Shown: positions 1 to 9,904 of the stretch, piece after piece
How the letters are laid out: each line of letters begins with the position of its first letter
Position numbering within the stretch: the stretch's first letter is position 1
DNA from: Saturnia japonica
Lineage: Eukaryota > Arthropoda > Insecta > Lepidoptera > Saturniidae
Length of the DNA: 64,000 nt
Direction of reading: 5' to 3'
Assembly: GCA_033032175.1 (NCBI GenBank)
Contig: CM065332.1
Location: 1,783,501 to 1,847,500, forward strand
Position numbers and translations under genes: made by a program
The notes under the pieces: model-generated
Told to the model about the DNA's origin: nothing
Database searches by the model: none
Seen by the model: only the letters and a program-made list of their open reading frames with translations

Positions 1-2
1 TT

Positions 3-1457
3 AAGTCAGATAAAGGTTCAGTATCTGTGTATGAATTTTGCCAACATGGTTCTGAAAGGCCTAAATCTATTGCCATAGTTAAAGAAACATTAAGAGAAGA
101 AATAGTCAATCATCCCAAGGAACTATCAACAGAAAATACCGTGTCAAACAAATATCGATATTGTAAAGAAGTGATAAAACCGTATTTAAAATCGTATCTC
201 CAAGAGTGTCCTGATTCAGAAGAACAGCTAATAAGCGAAATTATACCCTCTGCTGATCAAGAATACCCTGATTATCAACCTTGTTTCGAAGTCTTCGAAG
301 GGAGTAAAGATATAGAGGAAAAAACGATTTATTCTAATAAAAGTAGTGCGAGTAAAATAGACGCTGCTACATCTCATAACTTAGATATGGGGAGTAAACA
401 GTGCCTACCTAAAGTAGATACATCTTCCACTGTTCTTGAAAATGAAAAAAGTGATGCAAAGGATGAAAGCTCTAGTTCTAGTGTTCAATATTCAGACACA
501 GACAAATCTGGTAAACCACAATCCAAACCTACAGATTCAACTACGAGTGTAAAATCAAAATTAATAAATAAACCGATTGAACAACCTCCGTCCCTACCTA
601 AAGAAGAAAAACCGATACCAAAACCAGATTGTTCTCCTCCTCCAGTAACTTATAAAGAGTCGAAGTTATTAGAAAAGGAATCAAATAAATCAAAAAGTTC
701 AATATCTGAATACTTTGGCGTAAACGATCCTACAATTTATGATAAAGCGTCTGACGGTGGGAAAGATCCTTCTAAAACTGAAGCAGTGAACATAGATGTT
801 AAGGTAAAAGAAATGGTGGCAGCTCACAGAGAAACTTTAGGTACCATCAAAATAGCAATGGAAGATTTCATTAGCAAAGTTTACAAAACAACCCAAGATA
901 CCGTCACCGTGGTAAAGACAGAAAGTGCTAAGCACTTGGAAACGTTCCGACAATCGAAATCAAACAATACAGAGAACGCGCAACCAAAATCATCACGCGA
1001 AAGCAAGACCGAGGAAGCAATCACTAGTTTTAACTTCCTTCGCAAAATCGAAAGCAAAGATAAAAAAGACGATTCAACGGATGATCAAGCAACTATAAAC
1101 CCTGGCGAACTCCTAGAACGTATCGTTGGTAAAGTCGATTCCACTATCTCAGTGATCAGTGATAAGATTACCTTTGACAACTTTACAGAAATGTTAAAGC
1201 CCGGAAAATTTAAGGATCCAAGTTCACCTTACGATGTCCCGACACCGCCTAAAGAAATCTCTAACATAATCATTAATGAACCCGTACCTACCTCGAACAG
1301 CGTTTTTGTAACTATCAAAAACAGGATATATTCAATGTTCTCCGAAAATGATGATAAACCGAAAGACGTTCCTGATAGTAGTAACTCTTCGAATGCACCT
1401 ACACCACCAAAGAAAGGGAATAGCGACGAGGACTTGATCAATAGATTAATTGAATAA
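3..1457 (+). CDS. 3' part of a gene for an unrecognised Lys/Ser/Pro-rich protein (5'-partial)
   Basis: The frame is open from the first complete codon of the window (AAG at 3-5) to TAA at 1455-1457, about 484 codons, so the start or upstream exons lie outside. I do not recognise the family. The product is hydrophilic and rich in K, S, E, T and P, with a proline-rich stretch around 'PKEEKPIPKPDCSPPPV' and further proline patches near the end. Two segments could be amphipathic helices: the run from 'VKVKEMVAAHRETLGTIK' to 'KTESAKHLETF', and 'GELLERIVGKVDSTISVI'. No signal peptide or membrane segment is visible. The length of the open frame and its codon-like composition argue for a real coding exon. 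AATAAA occurs at 1453-1458, overlapping the stop, and again at 1515-1520. It could be the terminal exon of a larger gene. Confidence 0.75.
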   Translation, partial: KSDKGSVSVYEFCQHGSERPKSIAIVKETLREEIVNHPKELSTENTVSNKYRYCKEVIKPYLKSYLQECPDSEEQLISEIIPSADQEYPDYQPCFEVFEGSKDIEEKTIYSNKSSASKIDAATSHNLDMGSKQCLPKVDTSSTVLENEKSDAKDESSSSSVQYSDTDKSGKPQSKPTDSTTSVKSKLINKPIEQPPSLPKEEKPIPKPDCSPPPVTYKESKLLEKESNKSKSSISEYFGVNDPTIYDKASDGGKDPSKTEAVNIDVKVKEMVAAHRETLGTIKIAMEDFISKVYKTTQDTVTVVKTESAKHLETFRQSKSNNTENAQPKSSRESKTEEAITSFNFLRKIESKDKKDDSTDDQATINPGELLERIVGKVDSTISVISDKITFDNFTEMLKPGKFKDPSSPYDVPTPPKEISNIIINEPVPTSNSVFVTIKNRIYSMFSENDDKPKDVPDSSNSSNAPTPPKKGNSDEDLINRLIE

Positions 1458-2462
1458 AACGTTGGAATTGACTGCTATTTTGCTTTTTTTTCCTATGTGA
1501 TACTATGATACTTAAATAAAGTTTGATGGATAAGTTATAATAGCTAAATATTATAATCACCTTTATTGAACTTCCCATCTATCACTCTCGATATTTGATT
1601 ATTTACAGTTAAGCAATTTACTATCAAGAAAATTGGCCAGAGAATAAAAGGAAAAATGGTGAAACACACATAATTCTATCATGTAGCCTAAAGTATATGA
1701 TTAAGATTCAGTTTGTAAATGATACTGAAACATTTGATACATACAACGATACATTTGTTATTTTCTTAGCTTCTAAAGTGACCTAACATTGATGAATTAT
1801 TTAAATGGTAATTAATAAGATTTTCTTTGCCAATAACTTGAATTAGATTAAAGTTGAGTATTTAGAACTTCTATTGCATTATCAGTTGACAGTTATATTT
1901 CCACCATGACATTGAGTTGGGTCGAAAACATCAAATCTTGTGGGAAAAACCTGGACAAGAGTGGCACAGGACAGAGACGAGTAGCGTAAAAGGGCTAACG
2001 CCCTACAGTGTGTTGGAAAAAGCTGTCCATGATTATTATGATGATAAATTATATATTTTTTGCATGATTATGCTTTCAAACGATTAATATAATAATATAT
2101 CTTATTTTGGCTCCAGATTTATAAAAAAAAATTTTTTTGGAAGATTGTTGCAACTTCGAAATACAGTTCATAAATGCTGCAGTTTGTCTGTTTATATTAT
2201 TTGACTCATTCTGATACGTTTATTATGAAACTGCAATGAAAAATAAAAATTTATAAATACTTAGATGAGGAAACTGTTTGGACGAACTATTTACATCTTA
2301 CCAACAATGTTATAAGAACTTTTTATTCCTTTTTTAATATTACTCTCGAATACTGGCCTATTTCAAAATCTTTTCCATCTTTGACACTCGATACACAATT
2401 TTTCCACCTAAACAAAATTCTATATCATAAATATTCACGTACCATGTAAGAAAATCTTTAAA
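1458..2462. other. Intergenic stretch with a non-LTR retrotransposon remnant
   Basis: No gene seen. About 1880-2045 reads on the plus strand like the end of an RTE-type reverse transcriptase frame: 'KTWTRVAQDRDE' resembles the common insect RTE ending (W-x-R-V-A-Q-D-R). The rest is AT-rich without recognisable signals. Confidence 0.5.
1515..1520 (+). terminator. Polyadenylation signal for the 3-1457 gene
   Basis: AATAAA 58 bases after the stop, in an AT-rich stretch. A second AATAAA overlaps the stop codon at 1453-1458. Assignment is by position only. Confidence 0.5.
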
Positions 2463-2592
2463 ATGTCTGATAATCCTTGCATAAATTGCAAAAATCAAAA
2501 GAACAAATGCCTACCATGTGTAACGCCTTGCACAGAAACTGGAAAAGAAAAAAAATCTGAAAAACCGGAAAATTTATCAGACCCAAACCATG
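2463..2592 (+). CDS. Cysteine-rich duplicated protein, exon 1
   Basis: First coding exon of a three-exon gene. ATG at 2463 opens a short cysteine-rich N-terminus (C-I-N-C, C-L-P-C-V-T-P-C). The donor CATG|GTACGT follows base 2592 and leaves phase 1. Unspliced, the frame stops at 2631-2633 after 56 codons, which is the alternative reading. Splicing to 2741 is preferred because it joins in frame to exon 2, and the three exons total 519 nt (172 residues plus stop). The family is not recognised. No signal peptide is visible; the cysteines come as C-x2-C and C-x3-C pairs, so metal binding or disulphides are possible but unproven. Confidence 0.6.
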
Positions 2593-2740
2593 GTACGTGT
2601 GACTGCACCAACGTTAAATTCGAAGCGAAGTAGCATTTGCAAATATTATTTTCTTCTGGTAAGTAAATCAAATCTGGTAAAAAATATTTATTTCCGAAGA
2701 TAGATTAACGGTCTAGTTTTTATTTGTTTATTTAGCACAG

Positions 2741-2929
2741 CCTACATGCAATTGAAAATGGCAGAAGCTTCCCGACAAATAGACGTAAAATCCTGTGCCA
2801 AAATCGAAAAACCACATCCTTGCGATTCAATAGCACCTTGCGATCCTTTCGAAGAAGAGGAGGGTGACTGTCCATCACAATCTATTTGTTTGGAAAAACT
2901 AAAGAATCCGGCTTTTCCTGGCGAAATTA
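2741..2929 (+). CDS. Cysteine-rich duplicated protein, exon 2 (repeat unit 1)
   Basis: The acceptor is CACAG|CC at 2740/2741, inside a tandem TTAG/CACAG; only the second AG keeps the frame. The exon encodes unit 1: 'SCAKIEKPHPCDSIAPCD', then an acidic run and 'ICLEKLKNP'. The donor ATTA|GTAAGT follows 2929 and leaves phase 1. Unit 1 aligns with exon 3 over the SCAK-PHPCD-PC block and the C-x-E/H-K/R-h-K-N-P ending, so the two exons arose by exon duplication. Confidence 0.65.
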
Positions 2930-2987
2930 GTAAGTTTCAAATATAAGTGACTACAAATAAGCCTGTTTTACTTTTTTTATATTATTA

Positions 2988-3418
2988 CGAGCTGTCCCGC
3001 GGCTTCGCTCACGCGGACTTCAGAATGCCCACGCGAATTTTGCTCTCCCACTCCCGGCTATTTTAAAGACAAAAATCCTTATTGTGGGTGTTCCTTTAAA
3101 GATAGATGTATACTCTCCCGGACTTTTTTGTAGGGCTTTTTAATGTCTACAATTATTTAGTACATTAATTTGCATATCTTTTGTGGGTTATTCAGTGTAA
3201 TTCATTTAAGCACTCGAATTGATTCACCATGACCAGTTTATTTTTTATTTGTGTAGAACCCTAATTATTTTTCTAAATAAAAGTAGTCTAAGTTACTCCC
3301 TATCAAATCAGCTATCTATCAGTGAAAGTTGCGTCAAAATCGGTTCAACCGTTTCGGAGATTACCCGGAACAAACAGACAGACAAAAATTTTTAAAATGA
3401 GCTTTTTGTTATAGTTAT
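2988..3418 (+). repeat. Dispersed repeat family A, copy in intron 2 of the cysteine-rich gene
   Basis: Starts near 'GCTGTCCCGCGGCTTCGCTC' and ends at 'CCCGGAACAAACAGACAGAC' plus AT-rich tail. The same order of blocks, inverted, occurs at 57915-58354; the tail half is at 31430-31700 and an interrupted copy at 24286-24800. Widespread lepidopteran genomes carry such 'CCGCGGCTTCGC...' elements, probably non-LTR or Helitron-type tails; class not settled. Confidence 0.6.
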
Positions 3419-3661
3419 CGTATATACTTTCATATGCATTTAGTAAACTGTGATTTTGATAATACAAACAGACACTTCAATTTATTAATTGTATAGTTAG
3501 ATAAAAAAAGCATTTGATCGTCTAAGAAAAGATTTAGTTCAGGGTCGCGGGAACACTTTTTGGCTACTCGACAATTCTGAAGCGACCAGTCCGGGATTTA
3601 CAGACTATTTAAATATGAAATATTTGTATTTTTGTCTGTTCAATCGTAAAAACTATTTCAG

Positions 3662-3861
3662 CAAAGTGCCTGGCAAGTAGTTTCATAAACGTCAGGTCCT
3701 GCGCCAAAGTAGATTCTCCACATCCTTGTGACCCAATTCCTCCTTGCAACGAGCAGAAATCCTCAAAGAAAAAAAAATCCTGTAAAGAGCCACCGCTGTG
3801 CCTGCATCGAATAAAGAATCCGGAGAAAACGAAGGAAAATTTAGACTCTTGTGACATATAA
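3662..3861 (+). CDS. Cysteine-rich duplicated protein, exon 3 (repeat unit 2, stop)
   Basis: Acceptor TTTCAG|CA at 3661/3662. It encodes unit 2, 'SCAKVDSPHPCDPIPPCN', followed by a lysine run and 'LCLHRIKNP', and ends at TAA 3859-3861. AATAAA starts inside the stop codon (3861-3866). Cysteine spacing and the K-N-P ending repeat those of exon 2. Function unknown. Confidence 0.65.
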
Positions 3862-3866
3862 ATAAA
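3861..3866 (+). terminator. Polyadenylation signal of the cysteine-rich gene
   Basis: AATAAA overlapping the last base of the stop codon, a compact 3' end like that of the 3-1457 gene and the 11430-12008 frame. Confidence 0.55.
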
Positions 3867-5033
3867 GTGTAATATTAATATTAAGTTTTTTTTCTGTAGT
3901 AGTAATCGTCCGCGACTTCGTACATATGTTCGTATGTGGCTTTCCTTTAATTAGTTTTTAGAATGAGATCAGTAGTTCCAGAGATTACCCCTTTACGCTT
4001 AGAACTTAGGATGAATCTCAAAACTATGAAACTGCAACTGGAGTTACTTTTGCGTTTCTTGCGCACATTGTCATATATGAAAGAAACCACACATGATGCG
4101 ACCGAAAGTTCAAAAACCAGGTCTCCGATAAGTTGCATTGAAATCGACGTTGCCAGAAGTTCCGATTATGGCGGGACGTCCCGATTTTTATCCCAAAATT
4201 AAATGTCCAGCGAGGGTGCCTTCTCGCTTTTCGAGGATTAATCAATGGTGCAGCGTAAAGGAAATTTTAAAAGAAGATAAACCATTCGTGAAGTAACTCG
4301 AGTGAACATTACTTTTATTTAAATTATATTCTTGCAAAGACAACTGCTATATGGTGTCAACCAGACAACTATTGTTATTAGGATAGCAACGTATTTACAT
4401 AAAAATTAATTTTCTATCGCTATTTAGATATAGATTAGAAAGAAATACAGTAAAAAAGTACCGATTATTTGCGTTTTCTTATTATGTCTTAGTTTCGAAG
4501 AAAAAATCCCGGTATTTCACTCTAAAGATTAGAAATTATGGCTTTGTCCGAAAAAAAACCTGGCAACATTGATTGAAGCCATCCTGCGGTAATTCAGTGC
4601 CGCCAATTTCATCAATAATTTAAGCACACTAATACGTTTTTTTACAAAATGGTTCAATAAGAAAATATTAATTAAAATCCATAAATAACAGACAGTTGAT
4701 ATTATTCTCAATGTAAGGATGTACCGACATATTTTACGCCTCCTTCTTATGTAACAATAATAATCTCATCACTTGAACATAACATATTAAACACGCACAC
4801 AACGTTTACTCTCAACAAGAACTGGAATTATTATGAGAAAAAATTTCATCAGTTTCATCACAATCAGACTAGTTTTAAACTAGAGTTTAAAATAAATTCC
4901 GCTGCAGTTGCATTTCATCGTGTAAGGTCGAGAGACCTTACTCTAAAACTTTATTTACCTATTTATAATAGTATCTCAAAAACGCATGTAATGCGCAGCG
5001 AGATGGACAGCGAGACGGTACTAAGGAAAAGTT
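3867..5033. other. Intergenic stretch, no gene seen
   Basis: About 3905-4020 resembles part of repeat family A ('CGCGACTTCG', then 'CAGTAGTTCCAGAGATTACCCC'). Short overlapping frames on both strands at 3947-4245 show no family resemblance. The rest is AT-rich. Confidence 0.4.
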
Positions 5034-5637
5034 AACTCATAAAAGTTAGCCCCAAAATTTGTTTTTGAAGTGAAAACTTCTTTAGCATCGTTGTGATTTG
5101 AAAGTCGATGAAACGAAAAAGCGACAATAAAAAGAGACACATAAATTCATAAGATTTAACGTGGGATAAAATGAGATGGAACCTCCGGGAAAGTTTTAGG
5201 CAATGGTAAAATGATAGAAAAGAGGTTTGTAGCCCCGCAAAAATGAATTTTATTACCTCACAAAAAGGTACGAAACAACACATGATATTCTGATACTGAT
5301 TGATATTGTGTTAGGTTACTTTAGTCGTAGAAATGAAATTATTTCGGTTAGCGGCCTCGGTACAAACATTATGGGAATAATTTTGAATGATCAATTCCAC
5401 TTCCAATTCCAACACTATTTCCAGTTCGTCTCTCGCTATTTCTTGCCAAAAGTCAAACTTAACCTAACCCAGATCGACGACGCGGACGGACTTTAAAAAT
5501 TTTTTTTTTTTTTAAATAAATAAATAAAATATGAATAAACGATTGTTTATGACGAACAAATAAGAACAAACGACGAACTAACGATATGAACAAATAAAAA
5601 TTGAGGAAAAAATGTGGGGGGCTAACTTTTATGAGTT
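5034..5637. mobile_element. MITE-like element with perfect 20-bp terminal inverted repeats
   Basis: AACTCATAAAAGTTAGCCCC at 5034-5053 is exactly inverted at 5618-5637. The 604-bp body has no convincing coding frame. No clear target-site duplication flanks the ends, so the superfamily is not assigned; a non-autonomous DNA transposon is the simplest reading. Confidence 0.55.
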
Positions 5638-5876
5638 GGAAAATTTTCCACAATATTCGACTTATTAACATTGGTCTTCGCTATCTCGCAGCTCAAGCGA
5701 GATTGTCTTCAAGCCGGTTGTTACTTGCTTGTAAGGTGCATGGAGTCACAGAGCGCATCTGTTGATATAGCACCCAGTTAATAAAGAGGGTCAATAGTAC
5801 GAATACTAGGTCATTAGTACGGATAGTAAATCTTCTTTAATATCACGTGTTCATAGGAGAAGTCGGTGCTTGTAAC

Positions 5877-6216
5877 TGTTGAAGCAAAAAGGCTTTGTTG
5901 TAAAACTAGTATAATCTCTTTGCATATCATTGTGTTTTTTCTTTCACAAAAAAAAATGTTTTAAATGTCTTGTCAACTGAAAAATGTCAAGTGAGAAAAT
6001 ATAATATATTGTTTGAGATACAAATATATATTTTCTAACATATCGTGATATAATTAGCTAATATGGTTACCTATTCCAAATTATTTATTATTTGCTATAA
6101 CTACAAATAATAAAATATAATATTCATACGATTCCTTGCTAAAACTGTGTTTTCATATAAGACTCTGCTTATGGTGTGAACAAACACACTAGATTGCTAC
6201 ATCGGCAATACTAACA
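5877..6216 (+). repeat. 5' LTR of the copia element
   Basis: 340 bp, TG...CA ended, matching 9347-9688 except for a few substitutions and homopolymer/dinucleotide length changes (for example AAAAAGGC versus AAAGAGGC). Confidence 0.95.
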
Positions 6217-6234
6217 GGTTATGTATGCCCAGCA
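6217..6234 (+). promoter_or_regulatory. Probable primer-binding site of the copia element
   Basis: GGTTATGTATGCCCAGCA directly abuts the 5' LTR. Drosophila copia primes from an internal fragment of initiator-Met tRNA with a similar GGTTATGG-GCCCAG site, so the same mechanism is likely here. Match judged by eye. Confidence 0.6.
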
Positions 6235-6254
6235 TTTATGGAAAACGTTGAATA

Positions 6255-7295
6255 ATGACAGATTTTGGAAATGGAAATGATGTAAACACAGTTATCGTGA
6301 ATGAAAAATTAGACGCTTTCCAAGGAGGTAACATGAGTTCGAGCCTACCAACAATGGAGAAGCTTGATGGTAGTACTGATTATAACACGTGGAAGTTTAT
6401 GATGGAACTTTACTTAATCCATGAAGATTTGTGGGAGTATACGATGACAACACCGGCTGCAAGTGATATCTCAGGCTGTAAATATTGTTCACAGGAAGTA
6501 ACTATGGCTTCAACAGATTGTAATCAAATGATGTTATGGCACAGGCGATTGGGACACCTAGGGGTACGAAATCTTACATTACTTATGGACAAGATGGCGC
6601 AAGGAGTACGTTTTTCCAAGACTATTTCTAAGCTAGAGTGTGAAGCATGTGTTATACAAAAACAGACAAAGCAGCCATTCAAGAAAACTGGTGCCAGCAG
6701 GGCAAAGGAGGTGTTGGGTTTAATTCACACTGACGTGTGTGGACCTATGAGTGAGAAGTCATACGGAGGGTATCGATATTTTCTCACATTCATTGATGAC
6801 ATCACTAGGAAAACGTTTGTTTAATTCTTGAGAAATAAAGGAGAGGTATTTGAGAAGTTTTCTGAATTCGTAAAACTAAGGGAGCGTCAAACTGGAAAGA
6901 AGTTGAAAATTATTAGATCCGATAATGGCAAGGAGTTTGTAAACAGGCGGATGGATGAGTTTTGTAAAGCAAGGGGAATACGCCATCAACTCACAGTGGA
7001 GTATACACCAGAACATAATGGAGTTGCCGAACGAGCTAACAGAACCATCACTGAGAAAGCTAGAACTATGCTGGAAGAAGCTGGTTTAGGTAGACAGCTG
7101 TGGGCTGAAGCAGTTAATACTGCAGTGTATTTGAAAAACCGATCACCAACTGTAGCTGTGAAAAATATGACGCCAGAAGAGGCGTGGACTGGAAGTAAGG
7201 TAGATCTGGCTTCCTCAGAGTATTTGGGTGCAAGGCTTACCTTCATATTCCAGACCAAAAACGAAAAAAATGGGACAGTAAAAGCAAAGAATTGA
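6255..7295 (+). pseudogene. copia gag remnant fused to integrase, broken by a stop and a frameshift
   Basis: ATG 6255 begins about 70 residues of gag ('LDGSTDYNTWKFMMELYL' is the copia gag N-terminal pattern). The frame then jumps, near 6460-6480, straight into the pre-integrase zinc region ('MLWHRRLGHLG' ... 'CEACVIQKQTK'); the rest of gag, the zinc knuckle and the protease are missing. The integrase core follows, with acidic residues in 'IHTDVCGP', 'IIRSDNGKEF' and 'EHNGVAERANR'. TAA at 6822-6824 interrupts the frame, which resumes directly. Near 7205-7216 the reading shifts frame, and the continuation lies in the frame of the next entry. Confidence 0.9.
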
Positions 7296-9289
7296 TTCAT
7301 GTTGGATACTGTCAAGAAACAAAAGGTTACCGTTTAGTTGATCCAGCGACGGGTGAGCTGCATAAGGGCAGAGATGTTGTGTTCTTCGAGAATCAAAAAT
7401 ACGGGAGCAAAAGAGAAGTACCTATAGAGCAAGATGTTCAACTGACAGAGGCTATACTCGAATCAGAGGGTGTTCCAGAAACTACTGAAAAGGAAGAGGT
7501 TCAGGACATGAGTGTCTTACAGAAACGAGATGGAAATGATGCAGAGATGAAGCAAACGGTTTCTAAAAACGAAATTATTGAGATTGAGGATGACGAGTGG
7601 GCAACTTCTGATGAAAGAGAGGAATCAGATGATGAGGATATCTCGTCACATCTAGACAATGAGGTGTCAGATAGGAGATACCCATTGCGAGAAAGGAATG
7701 CAAAACAGTTTCCAGATTTTGTAACTTATCAAGCTGCTACTGCATTTCAAAACCCTTTAACCGTTCAGGAAGCACTTTCCCGAGAGTATGCAGCTAACTG
7801 GAAGGCTGCAATTGAGGAGGAGCTAGAGGCTCTTAAGAAAAACAAAACTTGGATACTTGTGAAACCACCGAGATCGTGTAACATAGTTGATTCGAAATGG
7901 TTATTTCGAATTAAAGAAGAGGCGGGGGGAAAGACTCGTTATAAGGCACGACTCGTTGCGAGAGGTTTTAGTCAATGCAGAGGCTTTGACTACTTTGAAA
8001 CTTTTTCACCTGTGGTAAGACACAGTTCGTTAAGAGTTTTAATAGCTTTAGCAGTTTATATGAATCTAAAAATTGAACAAATGGATGTTAAATCGGCTTT
8101 CCTGAATGGAGATCTAAGAGAAACTGTATACATGAAACAACCGGAGGGGTTTGAGATAGATGGCAAGGAGGATTGTGTCTGTCTTTTACAAAAGTCACTA
8201 TACGGTCTGAAGCAGGCTCCACGTACGTGGAATATGAAGCTTCATTCTGCATTAATAAGATTGAAATTCAGACGGTCTGAGAATGAGCCATGTGTTTACA
8301 TGCAGTCACAAGGTGGTAATGTGATAATTATTGCTGTGTATGTTGATGACATCCTGATTTTTTGGAACAATGAGCAGGAAATACTCAAACTTAAGAGAGA
8401 ATTGGAGTCCAGCTTTGAAATGAAAGACCTAGGTAAGGCTGAATTAATGTCAGGAATTCATATTGTACAAGACGTCAACGGCATTAAGCTGCATCAGAAG
8501 AATTATGTAGATAAGCTGTTAAAAACGTACAATATGGAGGATTGCAAATCTGTTGTCACACCAGCTGTACCCGGCCAAAGACTAGAAAAATCTAGACATG
8601 CCTGGAAACCAAATGAGAAGATCCCATATCGAGCTTTAATAGGATCACTTATATATTTGGCGATTTGTACACGGCCTGATATAGCTCATGTGGTGAATTA
8701 TTTGTGCCAGTTCAATGAGAGCTACGAGGAGCAACATTGGATTGCAGCTAAAAGGGTACTCCGGTATCTAAAAGGTACCAAGACTCTTGGCTTGAGATAC
8801 ATAAAAGAGAAACGCGAAGAGATTCTTTTAGATTATGCTGATGCTGATTACGCAGGAGATAGCGATCGCCGTTCGTATTCGGGCTCAGTGTTCCTTATTC
8901 AAGGAGGAGCTGTTTCGTGGCAGAGCACTAAACAACGTACAGTTGCTCTTAGTACGGCTGAGGCAGAATACGTCTCATTACCGGAGGCAACTAAGGAAGC
9001 TGTATTCTTAAGGCGATTTATAGCAGAGATTACTGGTCAAACGGACCAAAAAGCTATAACAATTTATTCAGACAGCCAATCAGCAATAGCCATAGCAAAC
9101 AATCCAGTGCATCATCAGTGTACTAAACATGTAGACATCAGATATCATTTTGTACGCAATGCGATTGAGTCTGATATTATAAAATTAGAATATCGAGAAA
9201 CTGACAAGATGATTGCAGATGACTTAACCAAACCTCTATCTAGAGGCAAATTTGAATGGTGTGTGAATGGTATGGGATTGTGTGTATGA
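7292..9289 (+). CDS. copia pol: reverse transcriptase and RNase H
   Basis: A long intact frame of about 665 codons. It contains an acidic linker, then the copia RT pattern: 'VTYQAATAFQNPLTVQEAL', 'KARLVARGFSQ', 'QMDVKSAFLNGDL', 'LYGLKQAPRTWN' and the catalytic 'YVDDIL'. RNase H follows, with 'DADYAGDSDRRS', 'STAEAEYVSL' and 'YSDSQSAIAIA', ending 'DDLTKPLSRGKFEW'. In an intact element this is part of a single gag-pol polyprotein, so this piece has no start of its own and is not expected to be made normally. In the same frame, coding-like sequence extends upstream to about 7215, where the shift occurred. Confidence 0.92.
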   Translation: MIHVGYCQETKGYRLVDPATGELHKGRDVVFFENQKYGSKREVPIEQDVQLTEAILESEGVPETTEKEEVQDMSVLQKRDGNDAEMKQTVSKNEIIEIEDDEWATSDEREESDDEDISSHLDNEVSDRRYPLRERNAKQFPDFVTYQAATAFQNPLTVQEALSREYAANWKAAIEEELEALKKNKTWILVKPPRSCNIVDSKWLFRIKEEAGGKTRYKARLVARGFSQCRGFDYFETFSPVVRHSSLRVLIALAVYMNLKIEQMDVKSAFLNGDLRETVYMKQPEGFEIDGKEDCVCLLQKSLYGLKQAPRTWNMKLHSALIRLKFRRSENEPCVYMQSQGGNVIIIAVYVDDILIFWNNEQEILKLKRELESSFEMKDLGKAELMSGIHIVQDVNGIKLHQKNYVDKLLKTYNMEDCKSVVTPAVPGQRLEKSRHAWKPNEKIPYRALIGSLIYLAICTRPDIAHVVNYLCQFNESYEEQHWIAAKRVLRYLKGTKTLGLRYIKEKREEILLDYADADYAGDSDRRSYSGSVFLIQGGAVSWQSTKQRTVALSTAEAEYVSLPEATKEAVFLRRFIAEITGQTDQKAITIYSDSQSAIAIANNPVHHQCTKHVDIRYHFVRNAIESDIIKLEYRETDKMIADDLTKPLSRGKFEWCVNGMGLCV

Positions 9290-9337
9290 AACCATATGAG
9301 TATTGTTCTTAACATTTAAGTATGTATGCATGAGATT

Positions 9338-9346
9338 AAGAAGGAG
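9338..9346 (+). other. Polypurine tract of the copia element
   Basis: AAGAAGGAG immediately before the 3' LTR, the expected plus-strand primer position. Confidence 0.75.
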
Positions 9347-9688
9347 TGTTGAAGCAAAGAGGCTTTGTTGTAAAACTAGTATAATCTCTTTGCATATCAT
9401 TGTATGTTTTTTCTTTCTCAAAAAAATAATGTTTTAAATGTCTTGTCAACTGAAAAATGTCAAGTGAGAAAATATAATATATTGTTTGAGATACAAAATA
9501 TATTTTCTAACATATCGTGATATAATTAGCTAATATTGTTACCTATTCCAAATTATTTATTATTTGCTATAACTACAAATAATAAAATATAATATTCATA
9601 CGATTCCTTGCTAAAACTGTGTTTTCATATAAGACTCTGCTTATGGTGTGAACAAACACACTAGATTGCTACATCGGCAATACTAACA
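9347..9688 (+). repeat. 3' LTR of the copia element
   Basis: 342 bp, begins TGTTGAAGC and ends TACTAACA, followed by the GTAAC duplication at 9689-9693. Confidence 0.95.
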
Positions 9689-9904
9689 GTAACTAACACA
9701 CATTCGCACACAGATATATTCGTACTTATCGAAATATGATATTAATATACAAGAATGTCCCTGCAATGCTTTTACAATAAATGCACGGTGTAACTAGAGT
9801 ATTAAAGAGATAATTTTTTTGTATGGTTCTCAAAAAAAGCAAATAGAAGACAAGAAGAAATATCAGGATTTTTAATAGAATAAAAATAGAGATAAATTAG
9901 TCTT

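Larger units (their letters stand above)
5877..9688 (+). mobile_element. Ty1/copia-type LTR retrotransposon, internally deleted and disrupted
   Basis: Two near-identical LTRs (5877-6216 and 9347-9688), both TGTTGA...TAACA, flanked by the 5-bp target duplication GTAAC (5872-5876 and 9689-9693). A copia-like primer site follows the 5' LTR and a polypurine tract precedes the 3' LTR. The order integrase, reverse transcriptase, RNase H is copia-type. Most of gag and the protease are gone, an in-frame stop lies at 6822-6824 and a frameshift near 7210, so it cannot act alone. The LTRs differ at only a handful of sites and small indels, pointing to a fairly recent insertion. Confidence 0.95.

Noticed and set aside
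1229..1441. Minus-strand 70-codon frame
   Set aside because: Shadow of the plus-strand gene at 3-1457.
2463..2633. Stand-alone 56-codon cysteine-rich peptide
   Set aside because: A strong donor at 2593 and exact phase match to exons at 2741 and 3662 favour splicing; kept only as an alternative.
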